Assembly: GCA_030247885.1 (NCBI GenBank) | Contig: JAPDRO010000005.1 | Span: 1,178,001-1,242,000 of the forward strand | DNA length: 64,000 nt | Direction: 5' to 3' | Source: Taxawa tesnikishii (nom. ined.) | Taxonomy: Eukaryota > Ascomycota > Dothideomycetes > Dothideales | Translations under genes and position numbers: made by a program | The notes under the pieces: model-generated | What the model was told of the DNA's origin: nothing | The model's database searches: none | Seen by the model: the letters and a program-made list of their open reading frames with translations, nothing else | Part shown: one piece after another, positions 10,699-23,446 of the stretch | Position numbering within the stretch: position 1 is the stretch's first letter | Layout: every line of letters starts with the position of its first letter

Positions 10699-13119
10699 GT
10701 GGTTGATCAATGTTTCTTTGCTACTACTCTCGGAATGATTCGTCTTCGGAAGTTGCGAGACGGTTTCAAGAAAGGGGCTTTTCTACACCGCTCGTCGCAA
10801 CCAAGGGAGCTCTGCAGCCTCTGCGACGGGATTGTTCGTGGCAAAGGCCTTCAGTCGCTGAGGATGGTCAACACCTTTGGCTCATATCACGACCTCGAGC
10901 AGAGACTGTTCACGCAGGACTACGCATCTTTCAAACCGATTGCGAAATCAATGTCGACGCAAGTTGAGGGGTCCAGCCGGAAAGGCTATTCCCATCAAAG
11001 CTATTTATTCATTGGGGAGGGGATTTAACAGGCGAATACAACTGATCCTGTCTTCTCCTGATCGTGGAGGAAACGTCATCGGGAAGCTTTACTTCCGACC
11101 TATCAATGGAAAGAACTCTTCCCGTCATAAGATGGTGCACGTACGACTACACCAATTAAATCGGTTTGGAGAGGATTCGATCCTAGCTCTCTGAGTGCGA
11201 AGACACTGATGGAGCGAAACGTCACAAAGACTGCTTGACGAAAGAGGTCACTGGGCCTACTAGACCAAGCCTGATAGATGTTGTCGAGGCCCACCTGGTT
11301 GAACACAATACTACCGCTTGATATACTGACAAGCGAGGCAAACTTCATCTGCGGCGTCCTGGACATTTGCTTCGAGCTGGCTCTATTCTGGATTTCACTG
11401 GGTACTCCGGGAAAGAATCCACGTCAACCCATTGCATCTTTGACCGATACCAGTGTGCGGTTCCCGACGTGGGCTTTGGGCCTCTGGCATTGGTCCTGCG
11501 AATTTCGTTACCATGTGGCTGGCTGGTAGATGCACTTGATCCCTCGTGGACTTATCCTCTGAAGAAACCTGCAGAGTCGGTACCTTTACTGCCTGCGTTG
11601 ACAAAATTTGCGCAACGTTCCACGACGGCGTGGAGAGTGAGCGAACTCACCAACTCTACAACAGACCGGCCTTTCCGATCTGAGATGATCCTTCTTAGGG
11701 TTCAGCACGGCGGTTGTCTTAATCCACTTCTCAGACATGTAAGATTTGGCCCCGCAACCGACACGCTGGCACTTGATGTCAACCACATGCCGTCTGGTAT
11801 AGATTTACCAACCCTGCATCTCTATGCTCAAAGCATCAGCGTTGTCACTTCCACCAGGCGGGTGCAGAGTTCTTGTACACCGAAGCGGAGCTCGTGGAAA
11901 ATACCAAACAGTACCACAACAGGTCCGATGCTAAGTTCTGGGCAAAACTGGATGGGATACCTGCTAACCTCGGCTCGTTGAAGGAGACACAGGATGAAAG
12001 ATCATTCCCAGGACTACTACCCTTCAGCTACTACGGGATGGATCTTACCCCTTATCGCCGGACGATCATGTGGCTCTGGTGCTCTTGTCACGTATCAAGG
12101 GTTTCCCACCTTGTATACGCTGTTGGAACCACAACCCAATTCCCTCACCCTGGCTCGTTTACAGCCATATAATTGGGCCTGATGAGATGGGTTGGGTCAT
12201 TCTGAACGTGGTGCTTATCAAGCTCACAACCGACGGGCTGACGGAACGAGTTGCAATTGGGTACGTTCGTGAACACCACTGGAATAAATGCCGGCCTCAG
12301 TTTCAGTATCTCAAGACCAAACAAAGAACAATCAACAGATCAACAGCCGTGCCTTTCGATACCAGTATTCCACTTACTAAACTCCCTAACGCGGTTCTCG
12401 ATGCGTATGTTGCCCATAATCCTTTGAAGACCAGCGGAGAGGCTAGTGCGATCGATGGGAGGCACTCAACGGATGGATGTACCTTGTCGGCTTCTTCGTC
12501 TTCTGCACGACTGAGCGTCGCGGGTACATTCCAAGCACTTCAACTCATTGCAATCGCGGACGAGAAGCAACGATATATTGACTCCGAAGAGGGGGACTTG
12601 AGTAGAGTCCAGCACGATATCGACGTCCTATACAAAGATCGCGTTTACAATCCTGGATCTCTCGGTATCGCCAACGGCAACGACCGAAGACCATGCAGAC
12701 ACTCTACTCGATTTTTTCCATGCGTTACGCGTGTACAATGGATACGATCCGCAAGAGATTTAAGCCGCCACGGGTTTCAACGACCAAATCAGGCTTCCGA
12801 AACAACCCTCAGCCGACTTTAATCTCGATTGCTTTGCAAAGAACAATCCGGATCAACCACTACATTGCTGCAGTGCAACAGACGCAGCCTTCGAGGAACT
12901 CGCAAAGGAGAACACCACTCTTCGCGGTGCGGAGGTCTTGATGGTGCTCTGGTCTGGCAAGTTCGGCTTACCTTGTTCTCTTACGCAAATGTGTTGCTAC
13001 GCAGGCCGATCAGAGCGCTTCTGCAACCAAATCGATATCTTTCCCCTCAAGCTACCGTGCATCCGATGAGAAGGCAAAGGAGAGGCGTATCGGGCTGTCT
13101 ATTCCGATCGCGTCGTTGA
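10699..13119 (+). pseudogene. Unidentified, apparently decayed coding block (possibly HET-related)
   Basis: Plus-strand coding-like sequence is spread over all three frames, with no open frame longer than about 250 codons. Readable parts are a Cys-containing N-terminal piece near 10.75-10.95 kb (LCSLCDGIVRGKG) and a piece near 12.18-12.30 kb (LNVVLIKLTTDGLTERVAIG, then REHHWNKCRPQF). The second resembles the stretch that follows the HET domain in many fungal heterokaryon-incompatibility proteins, where a hydrophobic segment precedes an R-x-x-I-G-x-V-x-x-x-x-W pattern. The hallmark HET motifs (LSYCWG, WVDALCIDQ) are not visible, so the call is weak. Either the gene is dead or it is hidden by introns plus sequence errors. 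A non-HET identity is quite possible. Confidence 0.3.
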
Positions 13120-13534
13120 TCTTCGTGTACGGTTCCAAGCCAGACTGCAGGAAACAAATCATTTAGGCGCAAGTACAACATCTATCTGGCGCTGCTAACG
13201 TCTTCAGCACCCACCTTTCAACGACCGATACCAGTTTGTTCGACTTTGTCTCGGTCGCTTTCCATCTCGCCAAGAGTACCACGGTGCTATCATCAGGGAT
13301 GGGTTCTGCAGGAGAGACTAAGTTTCCGCGTAGTGACATCTGCACGCTGGCTGGAGAACTTGAAGGAAGAGTCGGGCAATGTGAGTGTTCGCGTGACAGG
13401 GCCTTGATTTGCCTTTTCTTCGCCATCTTTTAGTACATGTAATTCTTCTCCCCACTTTCACCAGTAACGCCTCGCTATGCCACCAATGTCTTCAGTCCAC
13501 AAATCCGAGATCTTCTTGTCGGGTAACCAAGCCA
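13120..13534. other. Short gap 3' of the Nup120 gene
   Basis: About 400 bases between the decayed block and the stop codon of the nucleoporin gene. Short frames on both strands have no motif; this is probably 3' UTR of the minus-strand gene plus spacer. Confidence 0.4.
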
Positions 13535-16500
13535 CTAAAGTACATCCATTGCGTCACCTCCAGCCCCAAATGCAAATCTTCCCTGGAGCATCTCACTCCT
13601 GCGGTCCAGCTCCGCCTGATACTCCCTTCTCACGTCTTCTAGGGTGACGATCCTTCTTTTCCCCTTCTTCGCATCTTCCGCCGCATTCCTTCCGTCCTTT
13701 GCTTTTGAGCCACGTCCGAACAGTCCTCCGCTCTTCTCCTCCACCGCGGCACCCTCGACCGGCTCAGCGAGGATCCACCCCTCATCCTCACCACAGCACG
13801 CCAGGCAGTTGATCAACATGAGATAATTTTCCAGTAAGGTCTCATCGTCAGGCTCGAACACTTTTCCTCCGCTTGCGTGCTGCAGTTTCTGCAACCGCTC
13901 GTACAGAATCTCAGCCGCGCCGCGGAAGTTGAGATGCTGAATGCGCCACGCATAGAGGATCTGGTGGTACTGCGGCGTGGGCGTCTCGGACGACGAGAGT
14001 GGGGTAAAGGCGAGGTGTTTGCGTGCCAAGGAGAGCAGGGTGGCGTCGACTTCCGGCAGAAGGTGCGAGGGGAAGGGGAGCGAGAGGAGGGTCGAGGTGC
14101 GGTTCGTAGAGAGCAAGGATTGAAGGAGCTTTTGCAGGTTGGCTTTGCGTCTGGAGGCTTTTGTTAGTACATACGAATTTCCAGTAGTAAAGGGATTGAA
14201 ACACTTACAGAACAGGATTTCCGAATTGCACAAGCGCATCAAACGCCTGTTCGTGTCTCGCAATCTGCAAGCTGGCATGGAACAGCCGACCCAGGATTTC
14301 CTCTTTGTCTCCCTGAAGACGCAGCAAGCGCATCTCTTCCAGAGCAAGGTCGACCTGCATGTGCGCCGGGCTGCCAATCATGCTCTGTTTCCTCCTGTCC
14401 AGGTCCGCGATAGACCGGTCGTTGAAGCCTTCGTTGTCAGCGACGTGGTGTTGCAGCGCCAGTGCTGCAAAGTCCGCTGCATACGAATGCAGCTTAGCAG
14501 TCTCGAAGAGGCGCGAGACGTGGAGGTAGTACTTCGACGCGCCCGAGGCGAACTTGTCCCTTTCGGTGAGGGAGAGCAAGGCTGCTGTATCGACGGCTTC
14601 GGTCTTGAAGTGTTTGGCGGAAAGAAACCGGGAAGCTTGCTTGAAATATTCCGCTGCAAAGGCGTACTCGCCGAGTGCAAGATGCAGCCGCCCCTTCAAG
14701 TATGAAGTCCAGTCGTTCTCGGTCAGGAAACGCAGGAAGTCGGCTGCCAAGTCGTAATTCTCGTGTCGAAGAAGGTTGCTCATGATGTGATCTGCAACTC
14801 CAACACCTCCGTTTTCGAAGTTTGGTCCAAACGTCCATGCCCGGCTCCAGGAAGTGAGAAGAGCTGACATACTAGTGTTTACATTCTCGATACTACGCCA
14901 GTCGCCGATGAAGATGCTTTCGAATACAGTGAGTGTGGGCAGTGGTGCACTATCCTTCAGCTGCGAGGCATCGCCCATGGACTCGCGTGATTGGCGGCGC
15001 TGGCTCGCGGGCTCCTGACGCGTGTTGCTCACCAGCCATAATGAAACCTCGTACTCCTTCAGCTTGGCCATAATTGTCCGGTACAATTCCGACACCTTGA
15101 ACTCAGGAGAGAGCTCTTCCGGCTCCAGATCTCCCGCCATGAACACCACAAGGTTCAGCAAATCCAAGAGGATGGCGTGACCTTGTTGTAATATTTCCTG
15201 TGCTACTCGGATTGTGGTCTTGTCGCCGTACCGGGTCAGAACCTGCTCGCCGCCGACACCTCGTTGCTCCACGCCCAAACGGTCGATGGCTGACAGGAAG
15301 AGCTCGTTGTCAAGGTCGCCTAGACCACCTAGATCTTGCATAGACTGTGTGAGCTTGTTGAAATCCTCGTCGGTAACTTCCTGCGCAATCTCGGAACGAT
15401 GGTACAATTCTTGTACACCGGAGTCATCGGGAATGTCTTCGTCATCATCTTCGAGAGTAAACTGGGTTCGCGTCTTCAGAACATCCACTTTGAGACAAGC
15501 AGACGAGCTTGCTTGTCCGAAGCCCTCATTAAAAGCTGCGGAGAGGCCTGCCCGGAACGAACGTGCTGAGGAAAGAAGACGTGCTACGTCTATAGCGTCC
15601 TCGCGCATGGCACGCGCCAGTGGCAGAGAAGCATTGATCAAAGAGCTATCATCCATCGCGAAGAGCCGCTGATTGAGCTGAAAGACCTCCAGTTCGCTGC
15701 AGAGCCGCACAGGGCAGATCTGGTCTGCACGCACCGACCAAGGCAATTTGATCTCACGATCGAACGCAAGCGACAAGGAGTCCGATCTCCGTGAGTGCAA
15801 ATGTTTCACCAGGCCGAAGAATACGTGCCACTGTGCGGAAATGTCCGATGCGTACTTTTCGTAGTCCAACTGTCCATTGCTGCCTCGTTCCAGAGTCATC
15901 TTTGCAGTAATGGCGGAGCAGAGTCTCTCTTTCAGCAGCTTCTCTGAGTCCAAACGTGCAGATGCAGTTAACAGACCCAACCCCTTCTTGTAGGTGTATA
16001 GCGCAGTCTCCAGCATCGAGTTGGTGAACCTTCCCGGGTAGAAAAGGAAGTCGAGCCATTGTTCCGTGGCAGTGACCGGACCAATAACATCAGTGGTATT
16101 CTCTTTTGGGAATTCCGGGCTGCCGATCAACTGCTCAACGCTAAGGGATCCTTCATCAATAGCGACCCAGTTGCTTTTCCACGCGTCCTCAAGCTCCTCC
16201 GGCGAAGCTAGTAGGTCGAATGTGAGGCAGAACGTTCTACACAGGGTGGCAGAGCGTGCGCGAATCCATACCTGGGTATCCTGCCAGCGGTAACCGGGCT
16301 GCACATGGAAGTCGGCGAGTTGCCATATGTTAACGTCCATCAATTCATCAATCGGCGGGATGAGCTTGACATCGGAACGCAAATCACGGACACCATGAGT
16401 GACGTTATCCGCGTCCCTCACTGCCCAGAACTTGAATTGATGGTCCTTTGGAGAGCTTGTGATAACGTAGTAAGCATCGCCGTCTGGCTGGCCTTCCAAG

Positions 16501-17526
16501 TCCACAATCTGCATGAGCGTGTCATGACCAGGGTCGATGAGGTATTGCGACGCGTGCTGAAAGTTTGTTGAGGCTTCGCCCAGCATATCCGTCTGTATGC
16601 CGACCTTGCCCGTCCTCTTGTTCCATGCTTTGAGGGTGTGATCGAAGGTAACCGTAAAGATGTGGGAGCCATCAGGAGACGCGGCCATGGCTGCTGCTGC
16701 ATTGTGCTCGATGTCTGTGTTGTTGAAGCGCACAGTGTTGTGTCCTTTCCAGGAAATGAGCCCACGTAGAGAGGTGCCCCAACCGCCTTCACTGAAGAAG
16801 GTCTCCTGCCATTGCGAACCTACTCGCCTGTCAGTATCCCCACGATAGCCAATCCATTGCAATGGACCCACCACTATCTCCAGCTTTTCGCTCAAGGCGC
16901 ATCAATCCTCCGTCATGTAATGACACCAGAAGTTCTAACGAGCTTGTCGCGACAATCTTGTACGGATACCGAAAGCTCCATGAAGTCGGAGTGTAACATT
17001 TAAAACAGCTTGTGGGATCGAAGTCCGTCTGACCGGGCACTGTCGCCTTGAACAGCAAATCCTTTCTGAAGCTGAACGTGAACAGCTCATTGCCCGTCGT
17101 AATCACAAACACCTCGAGCGCATCATGGGTCTCTGGATCCGCAAAGGCGACACCATTTGCTCTGATAGGTCTCTCGAAGCTGATCGCGTACGTCAGGTAG
17201 GACTCTTCTTGTTGTCTGCGCGCCTGTACTAGGTCGACGCATTGTATCTCCAGTAATTTCCTGTCATCCAGAACCCTCCAGAGAAAGCTGCGCGGTGATC
17301 TCTCCTTGCGCCTGAAGAAAACCGAACCCTCTGTTGCCAAGTGCTTCCTTGAATATGCCTCCTCATCCTGATCCTTGTCATCCTCGAGGCCAACGCGCGT
17401 CCGCTTGCGCGGTGAGAAGAGAGATACAGCTTGTGTTGTTGGAATGTGTAGCGTAGCTCCGGCAAAGGTTGGTTCAATGTTCAGTCGCGCTTCCGTATAC
17501 AGATACGGCGCAATTGGAGCCGTCAT
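13535..17526 (-). CDS. NUP120: Nucleoporin Nup120/Nup160, Y-complex scaffold
   Basis: Three exons (17526-16872, 16819-14209, 14150-13535) splice in phase to 1293 residues. The first intron (52 nt) has donor GTGGGT and an ATACTGAC branch site; the second (58 nt) has GTAAGT and a TACTAAC branch site. The N-terminal half is the propeller of this family: PYLYTEARLNIEPTF opens it, and SQWQETFFSEGGWGTSLRGL spans the first splice junction and is strongly conserved in filamentous fungi. A WD-like blade (SPDGSHIFTVTFDHTLKAWNKRTGK) follows. The C-terminal half is an alpha-helical stack with VADHIMSNLLRHENYDLAADFLRFL. Nup120 is a core subunit of the Nup84/Nup107 Y complex at the nuclear pore. Start: a Met at 17625 is in frame, but 17526 begins nearer the conserved N-terminus. 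The gene lies downstream of and parallel to RAD51. Confidence 0.92.
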
Positions 17527-17964
17527 CTTGTTTCCATAGGCGAAGTTGACTGCAGGAGTCCAAAAGGCGATGTCTAAGACGTGAAATTGATGTCTCGAAT
17601 GGGTGGTTGGCTGCGTACTAGACAAAAGTGAAGCTGGAGGACGTCAAGGAGCGCGTCAAGAAAGTTGCGCTGCGGATTGCGGAGAGAGCTCGGCGACCAG
17701 ACATAACAAGAGACAGCACGATTGCAGCGTAATTTTCACATGAATGATTTCAAGAACGTTCGCAAGGTTTGTTCGGAAGGCTAGAGTGAATCGTTAAAGT
17801 ATTTCGCATTTGGATATCTTAATCATCGATCGTGGTAAACATAGCTCCGCCCACAGTAACCTCCGCCGGTCCCGCCAACGCCGAGCCAATGCAATGACCC
17901 AGGCCATACAATACGAAAGGATTCTAAGCAAACTGCAAACACACACCCGGAGCACGTTAATCTT
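17527..17964. other. Spacer between RAD51 and the Nup120 gene
   Basis: About 440 bases hold the RAD51 3' UTR and the Nup120 promoter. No other gene is seen. Confidence 0.4.
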
Positions 17965-19067
17965 CTAGTTGTTCTTTTCGAGCTCCTTCTCGCTAGGGTC
18001 ACCGATACCATCTTCGTGGATCGCAAACGTACAGTCACTCTCCGGTAAGCAAGGGCTGTCGTAGATCTTGCATATTCTGGTCTCGCCTCTTCCCTTCTTC
18101 AGGCTCAGACGCGTTGTACTTGCGTGCGCGATAATGTTGCCGCCGATAGGCTTCTTCGGGTCAGGGTTGAACATTGCGCTTGGTCCTCCGTCCACTTGCG
18201 CTACGACCTGGTTGGTGATGACCACAGCGATACCGAACTCGTCGGCAAGCCGCTGCAGCGTGCGCATGAACTTGGCAAGATGTGTTTGTCGTGATGAAAG
18301 TTCGCCACGGCCCATAAAATCTGTCCGGTAGAGAGATGTGGCAGAGTCGACCACAAGCAGAGAGAAACGGGTCTCCGTCATCATTTGCGCCGCTTGGTTG
18401 AGCAGCTGAAGCTGATGGTCCGAATTGTATGCTCGAGCGTATGCAACGTTGTCTAAAACTTCCTCTCCGGAAAGACCGTAGCGATTGGCGACTGCCAGCA
18501 ACCGCACAGGTCTGAAGGTACCTTCTGTGTCGATGTATAAGCACTTGCCCTCTCCTCCACCCATGTCGAAAGGTAGCTGGCAGGTGACTGCTAGTGTATG
18601 GCAAATCTGACTCTTCCCCGTCCTGAACTCGCCAAAGATCTCTGTGATTGACCCCGTCTCGATACCGCCCGCAAGGAGTGTGTCCAGCTGCTTCGAACCG
18701 GTGGTGATGGAGATGAGTTCGCTTCGCCGCTGGTGCATCTCTGTGGCTGTTGTGAAGCCCATAGGTACGAGCTTGGATGCTTCAACAAGGATCTTCGTTG
18801 CCTTCTGCTCGGAGATGCCTTTGATCTGTTCCAGCACCTTCTTGGGCGTGTATGCAACCGACTCGACGGTGTGGTACCCGCCCTCGACAAACAGCTGAAT
18901 ATCTCTCTTGGTCAAGCCAGACATGCCCTATACATGCGTTAGCGACAGCAATCTCAAACAGCGGTCATGCAACGTACCTCGAGCGCGGTGAGTGGCGTGG
19001 GAGCTCCCGGACCGCCAGCGCCGCCATCCTCATAGCCGGACTGGGATTGTTCGTCTTCGGCGCTCAT
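17965..19067 (-). CDS. RAD51: RAD51 recombinase
   Basis: Two exons (19067-18978 and 18927-17965), joined over a 50-nt intron with a GTACGT donor, code for 350 residues. The acidic N-terminus ([11 protein letters not shown]) is followed by the helix-hairpin-helix DNA-binding region ([26 protein letters not shown], written here in part). Then comes the RecA core: Walker A GEFRTGKS at about 129-136, the [10 protein letters not shown] segment, Walker B LLVVDSAT near 220, the L1/L2 DNA-binding loop region ([18 protein letters not shown]) and the conserved [28 protein letters not shown] tail region. Rad51 forms ATP-dependent filaments on single-stranded DNA and drives strand invasion in homologous recombination. 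Length and all motifs are normal for a fungal RAD51, so it looks fully functional. It is the middle of three minus-strand genes. Confidence 0.97.
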
Positions 19068-19489
19068 TGTGTACTGGTGACAGATACTGGAGAGGACGAG
19101 GGTAGTCCAAGTATAGATGCAGGTGCGTATTGAAGGGCAGAAGAGAGGACATGAAGTATATAATTATAGTAGTTGATGGCAAAAGACGCGACTGCCTGCC
19201 GCGATCTAGCTAAGTAAAGTGGGGCGCAGCGAGCGCGTTCTCACGTGATTACACAAAGCAATTCCTCGGCTCAATTCTGTTCCGTCATCTGTCCGTTGTC
19301 TAGGTCTCCATGTCTCATTACACACACGCTACCTGATAAGATCATGGTGGGAGCAAAATGTAATGGCAACGTCTGATCTTCACTCCACTTTTGGTTGAGC
19401 TCTCGCTATGCTATACATTGTTTCATGAGATCATGGCTTCGTTATTTTCCCCACAGAGCGGCCTCCATCTCGTTGCTCCACGCTCCCTT
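19068..19489. other. RAD51 upstream region
   Basis: About 420 bases between the RAD51 start and the stop of the dehydrogenase gene. It contains an ACGCGA core near 19185 and a CACGTG E-box near 19240. Both are candidate sites only. Confidence 0.3.
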
Positions 19490-20483
19490 TCAGGTACCGA
19501 CCTGGATCAAGTAGCCGCCATCGACCGGAATGTTCTGGCCATTGAGATACTGGCAGCTGGCACAGAACAGGACAGCAGCAGCCATGTCCCTGTCATTGCC
19601 TGGACGACCGCTAGGAAGTGTTTCCTTCTTCTCCTTGGGCATCTCGGACTTTTGGTTCTCTCCAGATTCTTGTGTTGTCATCTCCGATGGGAAGACACCT
19701 GGTGCAATGGCATTGACTCTAACCTTCAGACCCGAGGCTTGGATCTCGGCTGCCAGCATCTTGTTCAAGTGAACAACGGCACCCTTAGAAGCGTTGTAGG
19801 CGAAGTGGCCTTGGGAGATACGGACAGTTCCAGAGATGGACGAGATGTTGATGACAGTAGAGGACCAGCCGTGCTCTCTCTCAGTACCCTTCTGGAGCAG
19901 TGGGAGGAAGGCAGTGGTCATAATGAATGGAGCGAACACGTTGGTGCGGTAAACATCGGTCCAGTCTTGTTCGCTAACGGCCTGGTTGTTATGCGCGTCA
20001 GCAAATGAGCCAGCTGCGGGAGTACGCAAAACGGAAACTCTTAACTCACATCAAAGAGCTTGCTCTTCACACCTTCAGCATCCTCAGCCTTGGGGTCTTC
20101 CTTTCCGGGAGCGATACCAGCGTCGTTAACAAGGATGTCAAGGTAGCCTTCCTTGTCTGAAATGGTGCTGACCAGCTTTGCGACGCTGTCCTTGTTGGTA
20201 ACGTCGCCAGGAAGAGGAATGATCTCGCCCGCGATGTTCTGGCCGTGGTGCTTCACAACAGCCTGCAGCTTTTCCTCGGTACGCCCGACAATGTAGACCT
20301 TGACGCCGTTGACTGCGAGAGCTTGAGTAATCTATCGAAGGGTTAGCTGTCGAGCAGTCATTTGGGCGGAAGCCAAAGCATTACCATCAAGCCAATGCCG
20401 CTTCCTCCTCCAGTGACAACGGCGACCTTGCCCTTGACATTGAAGACATTTCCGAGCTGGAGATCCTGGTTGTTGGTCGACAT
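19490..20483 (-). CDS. Short-chain dehydrogenase/reductase (SDR)
   Basis: Three exons (20483-20385, 20331-20050, 19981-19490) give 290 residues. The introns are 53 and 68 nt; the second has a GTGAGT donor and GCTGAC branch site. The Rossmann fold is clear: VAVVTGGGSGIGL near residue 22 (the TGxxxGxG NAD(P)-binding loop), ILVNDAGIA (the NNAG equivalent), catalytic Ser in INISSISG, and the YNASK motif carrying catalytic Tyr and Lys. The protein ends in PVDGGYLIQVGT, as classical SDRs do. An Asp/Arg switch deciding NAD or NADP (VYIVGRTEEKL) has Arg after the second strand, which favours NADP, but that is inference. The substrate cannot be told; 3-oxoacyl-ACP reductase-like and polyol/sterol-type SDRs look alike at this level. 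No neighbour hints at a pathway. Confidence 0.9.
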
Positions 20484-21538
20484 CTTGGATTTTTGTTTGG
20501 TTGTTCGTGGGTTGGTAGATCACGTTTGTTTGACATGCAATTTGTAGGAGCACTCTGAAGAGGAAGAGGTTTATATTTGAGTTTTTCTGGTAGAGCCTTA
20601 CCCTGTAGAAATGATCGAATAGTGAGCACTGATGGAGCGTCCCTGCCGTCTTCTGGGCCTGCAATTGACGAGAGATGATGCTGGACGCGTTGTTTGTGGC
20701 ACCGAGCCGCGCGCAGCTGCAGGTGACGTTTACGTGACGAGGGGCATCTCAGGTGTTTCTGCGGGGTGGTCTGGTGTGGAGTGTATACTTTTCAGTTGCT
20801 TCAGGGTTGATCCTCAACATCGTTTTCGCAACCGACAACACGAGTTCAAGATCCGGACAACACTCCGCAGATCAGGGCAAAGATTGAAGGCGGTTCGTCC
20901 AGTGATTGCAAGCTGCTATCCTCTACGGTGTGCAAGCCGTCGACATGTAACCATTCTATGTGTTTCTCTACAGATGATCAGAGACGTCAAATCGTTGCTG
21001 TCGCGTGACAGAAGGCGCAACGTTTGAAAAAGAAAAACCTGGGAGCCCAGCAAAAGTCCGGTTGAGAACGATTGTCCCCTAAAACCTCACGGTTCTAGAA
21101 CCGCTATCAGATGCTCTCTGTACTCCTAGGGATGGAATGAAGCAGCCCGACCAAAGGTGGAGTTTTTGAAAAGAGACATGCCCGATGCCATCACGGCATT
21201 GATCTTGCCATTCCTGCAACTTCTCACTGGTAGTTTCCTTCTCTGATACCCGTTGTTTGTGTCGCAGGCAACACTATACTCCGAATGTGGTTTCATAGGA
21301 CTACAGCTCTTTAGTTTTCCGCGCCCTGCTTCTAGCTTTTGTACGCAGTTTTACGTGATGTGGACGAGGGCCATACAGTGCCGCGGTCTGCGGCAATTCT
21401 TACTTCCTGATCTAGGGGTTGCCGCAGGGATAGCCCGAAGACACAACGCGACCTCCTCCAGATTTAGTCTCTGGAGCATTCAACAACACCTTAGCCTTCA
21501 ACTATGCCGTTACAACCGAAGCTTGCAGTACGGAGGAG
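20484..21538. other. 1 kb intergenic region
   Basis: This holds the promoter of the dehydrogenase gene and the upstream region of the candidate gene at 21.5 kb. Open frames of about 130 codons on the plus strand (20632-21027, 21253-21624) have no motif and atypical composition. Confidence 0.35.
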
Positions 21539-22940
21539 ATGGCCGCAGGGGCTCCAGGAGTTCATCGGCGAGATCATCCTTACATCATGTGCAAAGCAGG
21601 AATCGCTCCGGAAACGAAGTTTAGCATCTCAGTGTCAGCGGCAAGAGAAGCGTTGAGGAAGCGCACAGCAACGCAGCTTGATCGGAAAGGCCGGAATCCA
21701 GCATCAATCTGCACATACCTCTGCATGACCGCAGAGACGATCGAGCAACGCCTGAAATGTACAATGTCCTGGCTTGCAGGACCTGGCATAAGAAAGCACG
21801 TAGATCCCAAGCTCAGCGACCGCGAAGATGTTCAGTTGGTGGTGGGCGCTCTTCATGAAAACCGATCCTACCTTGATGTTGAGTCTATGGTTGTGGCTCG
21901 GGAGAAGAATGCCCGAATCAAGGAAATTGTGCACAGTGCGCAATGGTCTCCCACAGCGACGTACTCCCACGCATTACGGTTCCTCATCGAAAAGCCTGGA
22001 AAAGCGAAGGCCAAGCAGTATGCAGGCGAGAGAAAGATTTTCGAGGAGCGTCTAAGGCACTACTGCCATTTACACCACGTCTACGATGAGAATCTGTACC
22101 GCTTCCGCAGAGAGATCTGCGTATCCTGTACGTTCGAAGGCCCACCAAAGAAGATGTCTTGGGAACCCCATCCTCAAAGCACAGGCGAGCTCGTCAGACA
22201 CTTGTCATTCCCACCACCATAGGAGAGCGCAACGCCGCATACATCTTCGAGGAGCACAATGGATGTTCCCGTGACAGAGGATTCCAAGGACAAAGAATTG
22301 AAACCGCTGGTCCTAGAACCTAATCTACTGCCTTTGTATCCCTCCTCTAGCCCAGTCGCCCGATGCTGGGGACAGTTAGATGATGAGCTGCTCGGTTTCG
22401 TGCCGAAGCGGTTGGACGGGACCGCACTGGAAATTCTGGATGAAGATCGGAATAACCTCCCAGGAAGACGGGAACCTCTACTTCAACTATATCGTGACGT
22501 TTTCCAGGCGCGTACGATTCAAGAGGCCTGGATGGGAATGCGACCGTTACAGACAAGCAGCAGACGAAATCTTTTCGATGTATTCGGAATGCAGAACGCA
22601 ACAGCACGGCCCGTGCATCTGCAGCTGCGGATGTATCGACCCTAAGCCGTGCATGCGCCGCAGCATGTTTGAGCCTCTAGCCCGACAGATTGGTACTTTG
22701 GATACTTCGGGACTAGACGATGAGGTTGGCGAGGACGAACGGGATGCAAATAGACGGAACTCTGACTTGCCGAGTGAAGCGGACTCGGTTGCGCGGCAGA
22801 TCGGACAGACCGTGGACGAACAAAAAGCGAGGGCTACGATGAAGAAGGCAGCTCTGAAGGCATTGACACGGATCGTATCCCCTTGTTCGCGTCTTTGGGA
22901 AGGATTGGTGAATGAGCTCTGGTTTTGGAGGGAGATCTAG
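21539..22940 (+). CDS. Unidentified protein, multi-exon candidate gene
   Basis: I do not recognise this. Coding-like sequence runs through 21539-22222 (readable as TIEQRLKCTMSWLAGPGI, SDREDVQLVVGALHENRSYL, FEERLRHYCHLHHVYDENL) and again from about 22.26 to 22.94 kb (YRQAADEIFSMYSECRTQ, CICSCGCIDPKPCMRRSMF, DSVARQIGQTVDEQKARATM). The two parts are in different frames. One possible intron, from GTGCCG near 22401 to a CCCAG acceptor near 22462, joins LDDELLGF to EDGNLYFNY in phase, but the donor is weak. Another junction is needed between 22.13 and 22.26 kb. The exon limits are therefore provisional and a one-base sequence error is also possible. The C-terminal part is Cys-rich (about six Cys in 30 residues) and could bind metal; nothing more can be said. 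Confidence 0.4.
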
Positions 22941-23446
22941 CTAACGTGTGCTCTGCAAATTCTTCTCATTGATTTGGCAGACGCTCTACACCCATCTTAA
23001 AAGATGAACACACGACCGAAGAAGAGGGGTGATCGAGCAAGGCGATCCTAGCATAAGCACAGCAAGGCCTGAACCCGAACCACCCCTTCAGGTACGTTTT
23101 AGTCATAGCTGCTACTTCTCCTGTGGACATTCGATAGCATCAGGAGTGCTGGAGGCTATAGATATCAGTATGAAGGAATGAATAACATGAAAAGTCTCTC
23201 ACTATGTTATGTATTATACAAAGGCTCAGACGGATGTGAAGAGGCCGGCGCTGGCTATCTGGAAGCGCCGGCAGGAACCCATCTTTTTCAAATAGAGCCA
23301 ACACTGCAAACTCCAGGTTGCGAACGATGAAGACACTGTGTAGACGCAAATCGGAAGTACAGTATACTGTATTAGGCGCTCTTCGGAGGAAATTGTAGAG
23401 GCGCGGTCTGGCTGTCGGTGCACGGACCAGGGCTGCAACTTTCGAA
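22941..23446. other. Spacer before the uL2m gene
   Basis: About 500 bases with no recognisable gene; a 120-codon minus-strand frame at 23140-23502 has no motif and overlaps the start of the ribosomal protein gene. Confidence 0.35.

Noticed and set aside
13535-20483. Nup120, RAD51 and the dehydrogenase as a functional cluster
   Set aside because: They are parallel on one strand but each has its own promoter spacer and an unrelated role.
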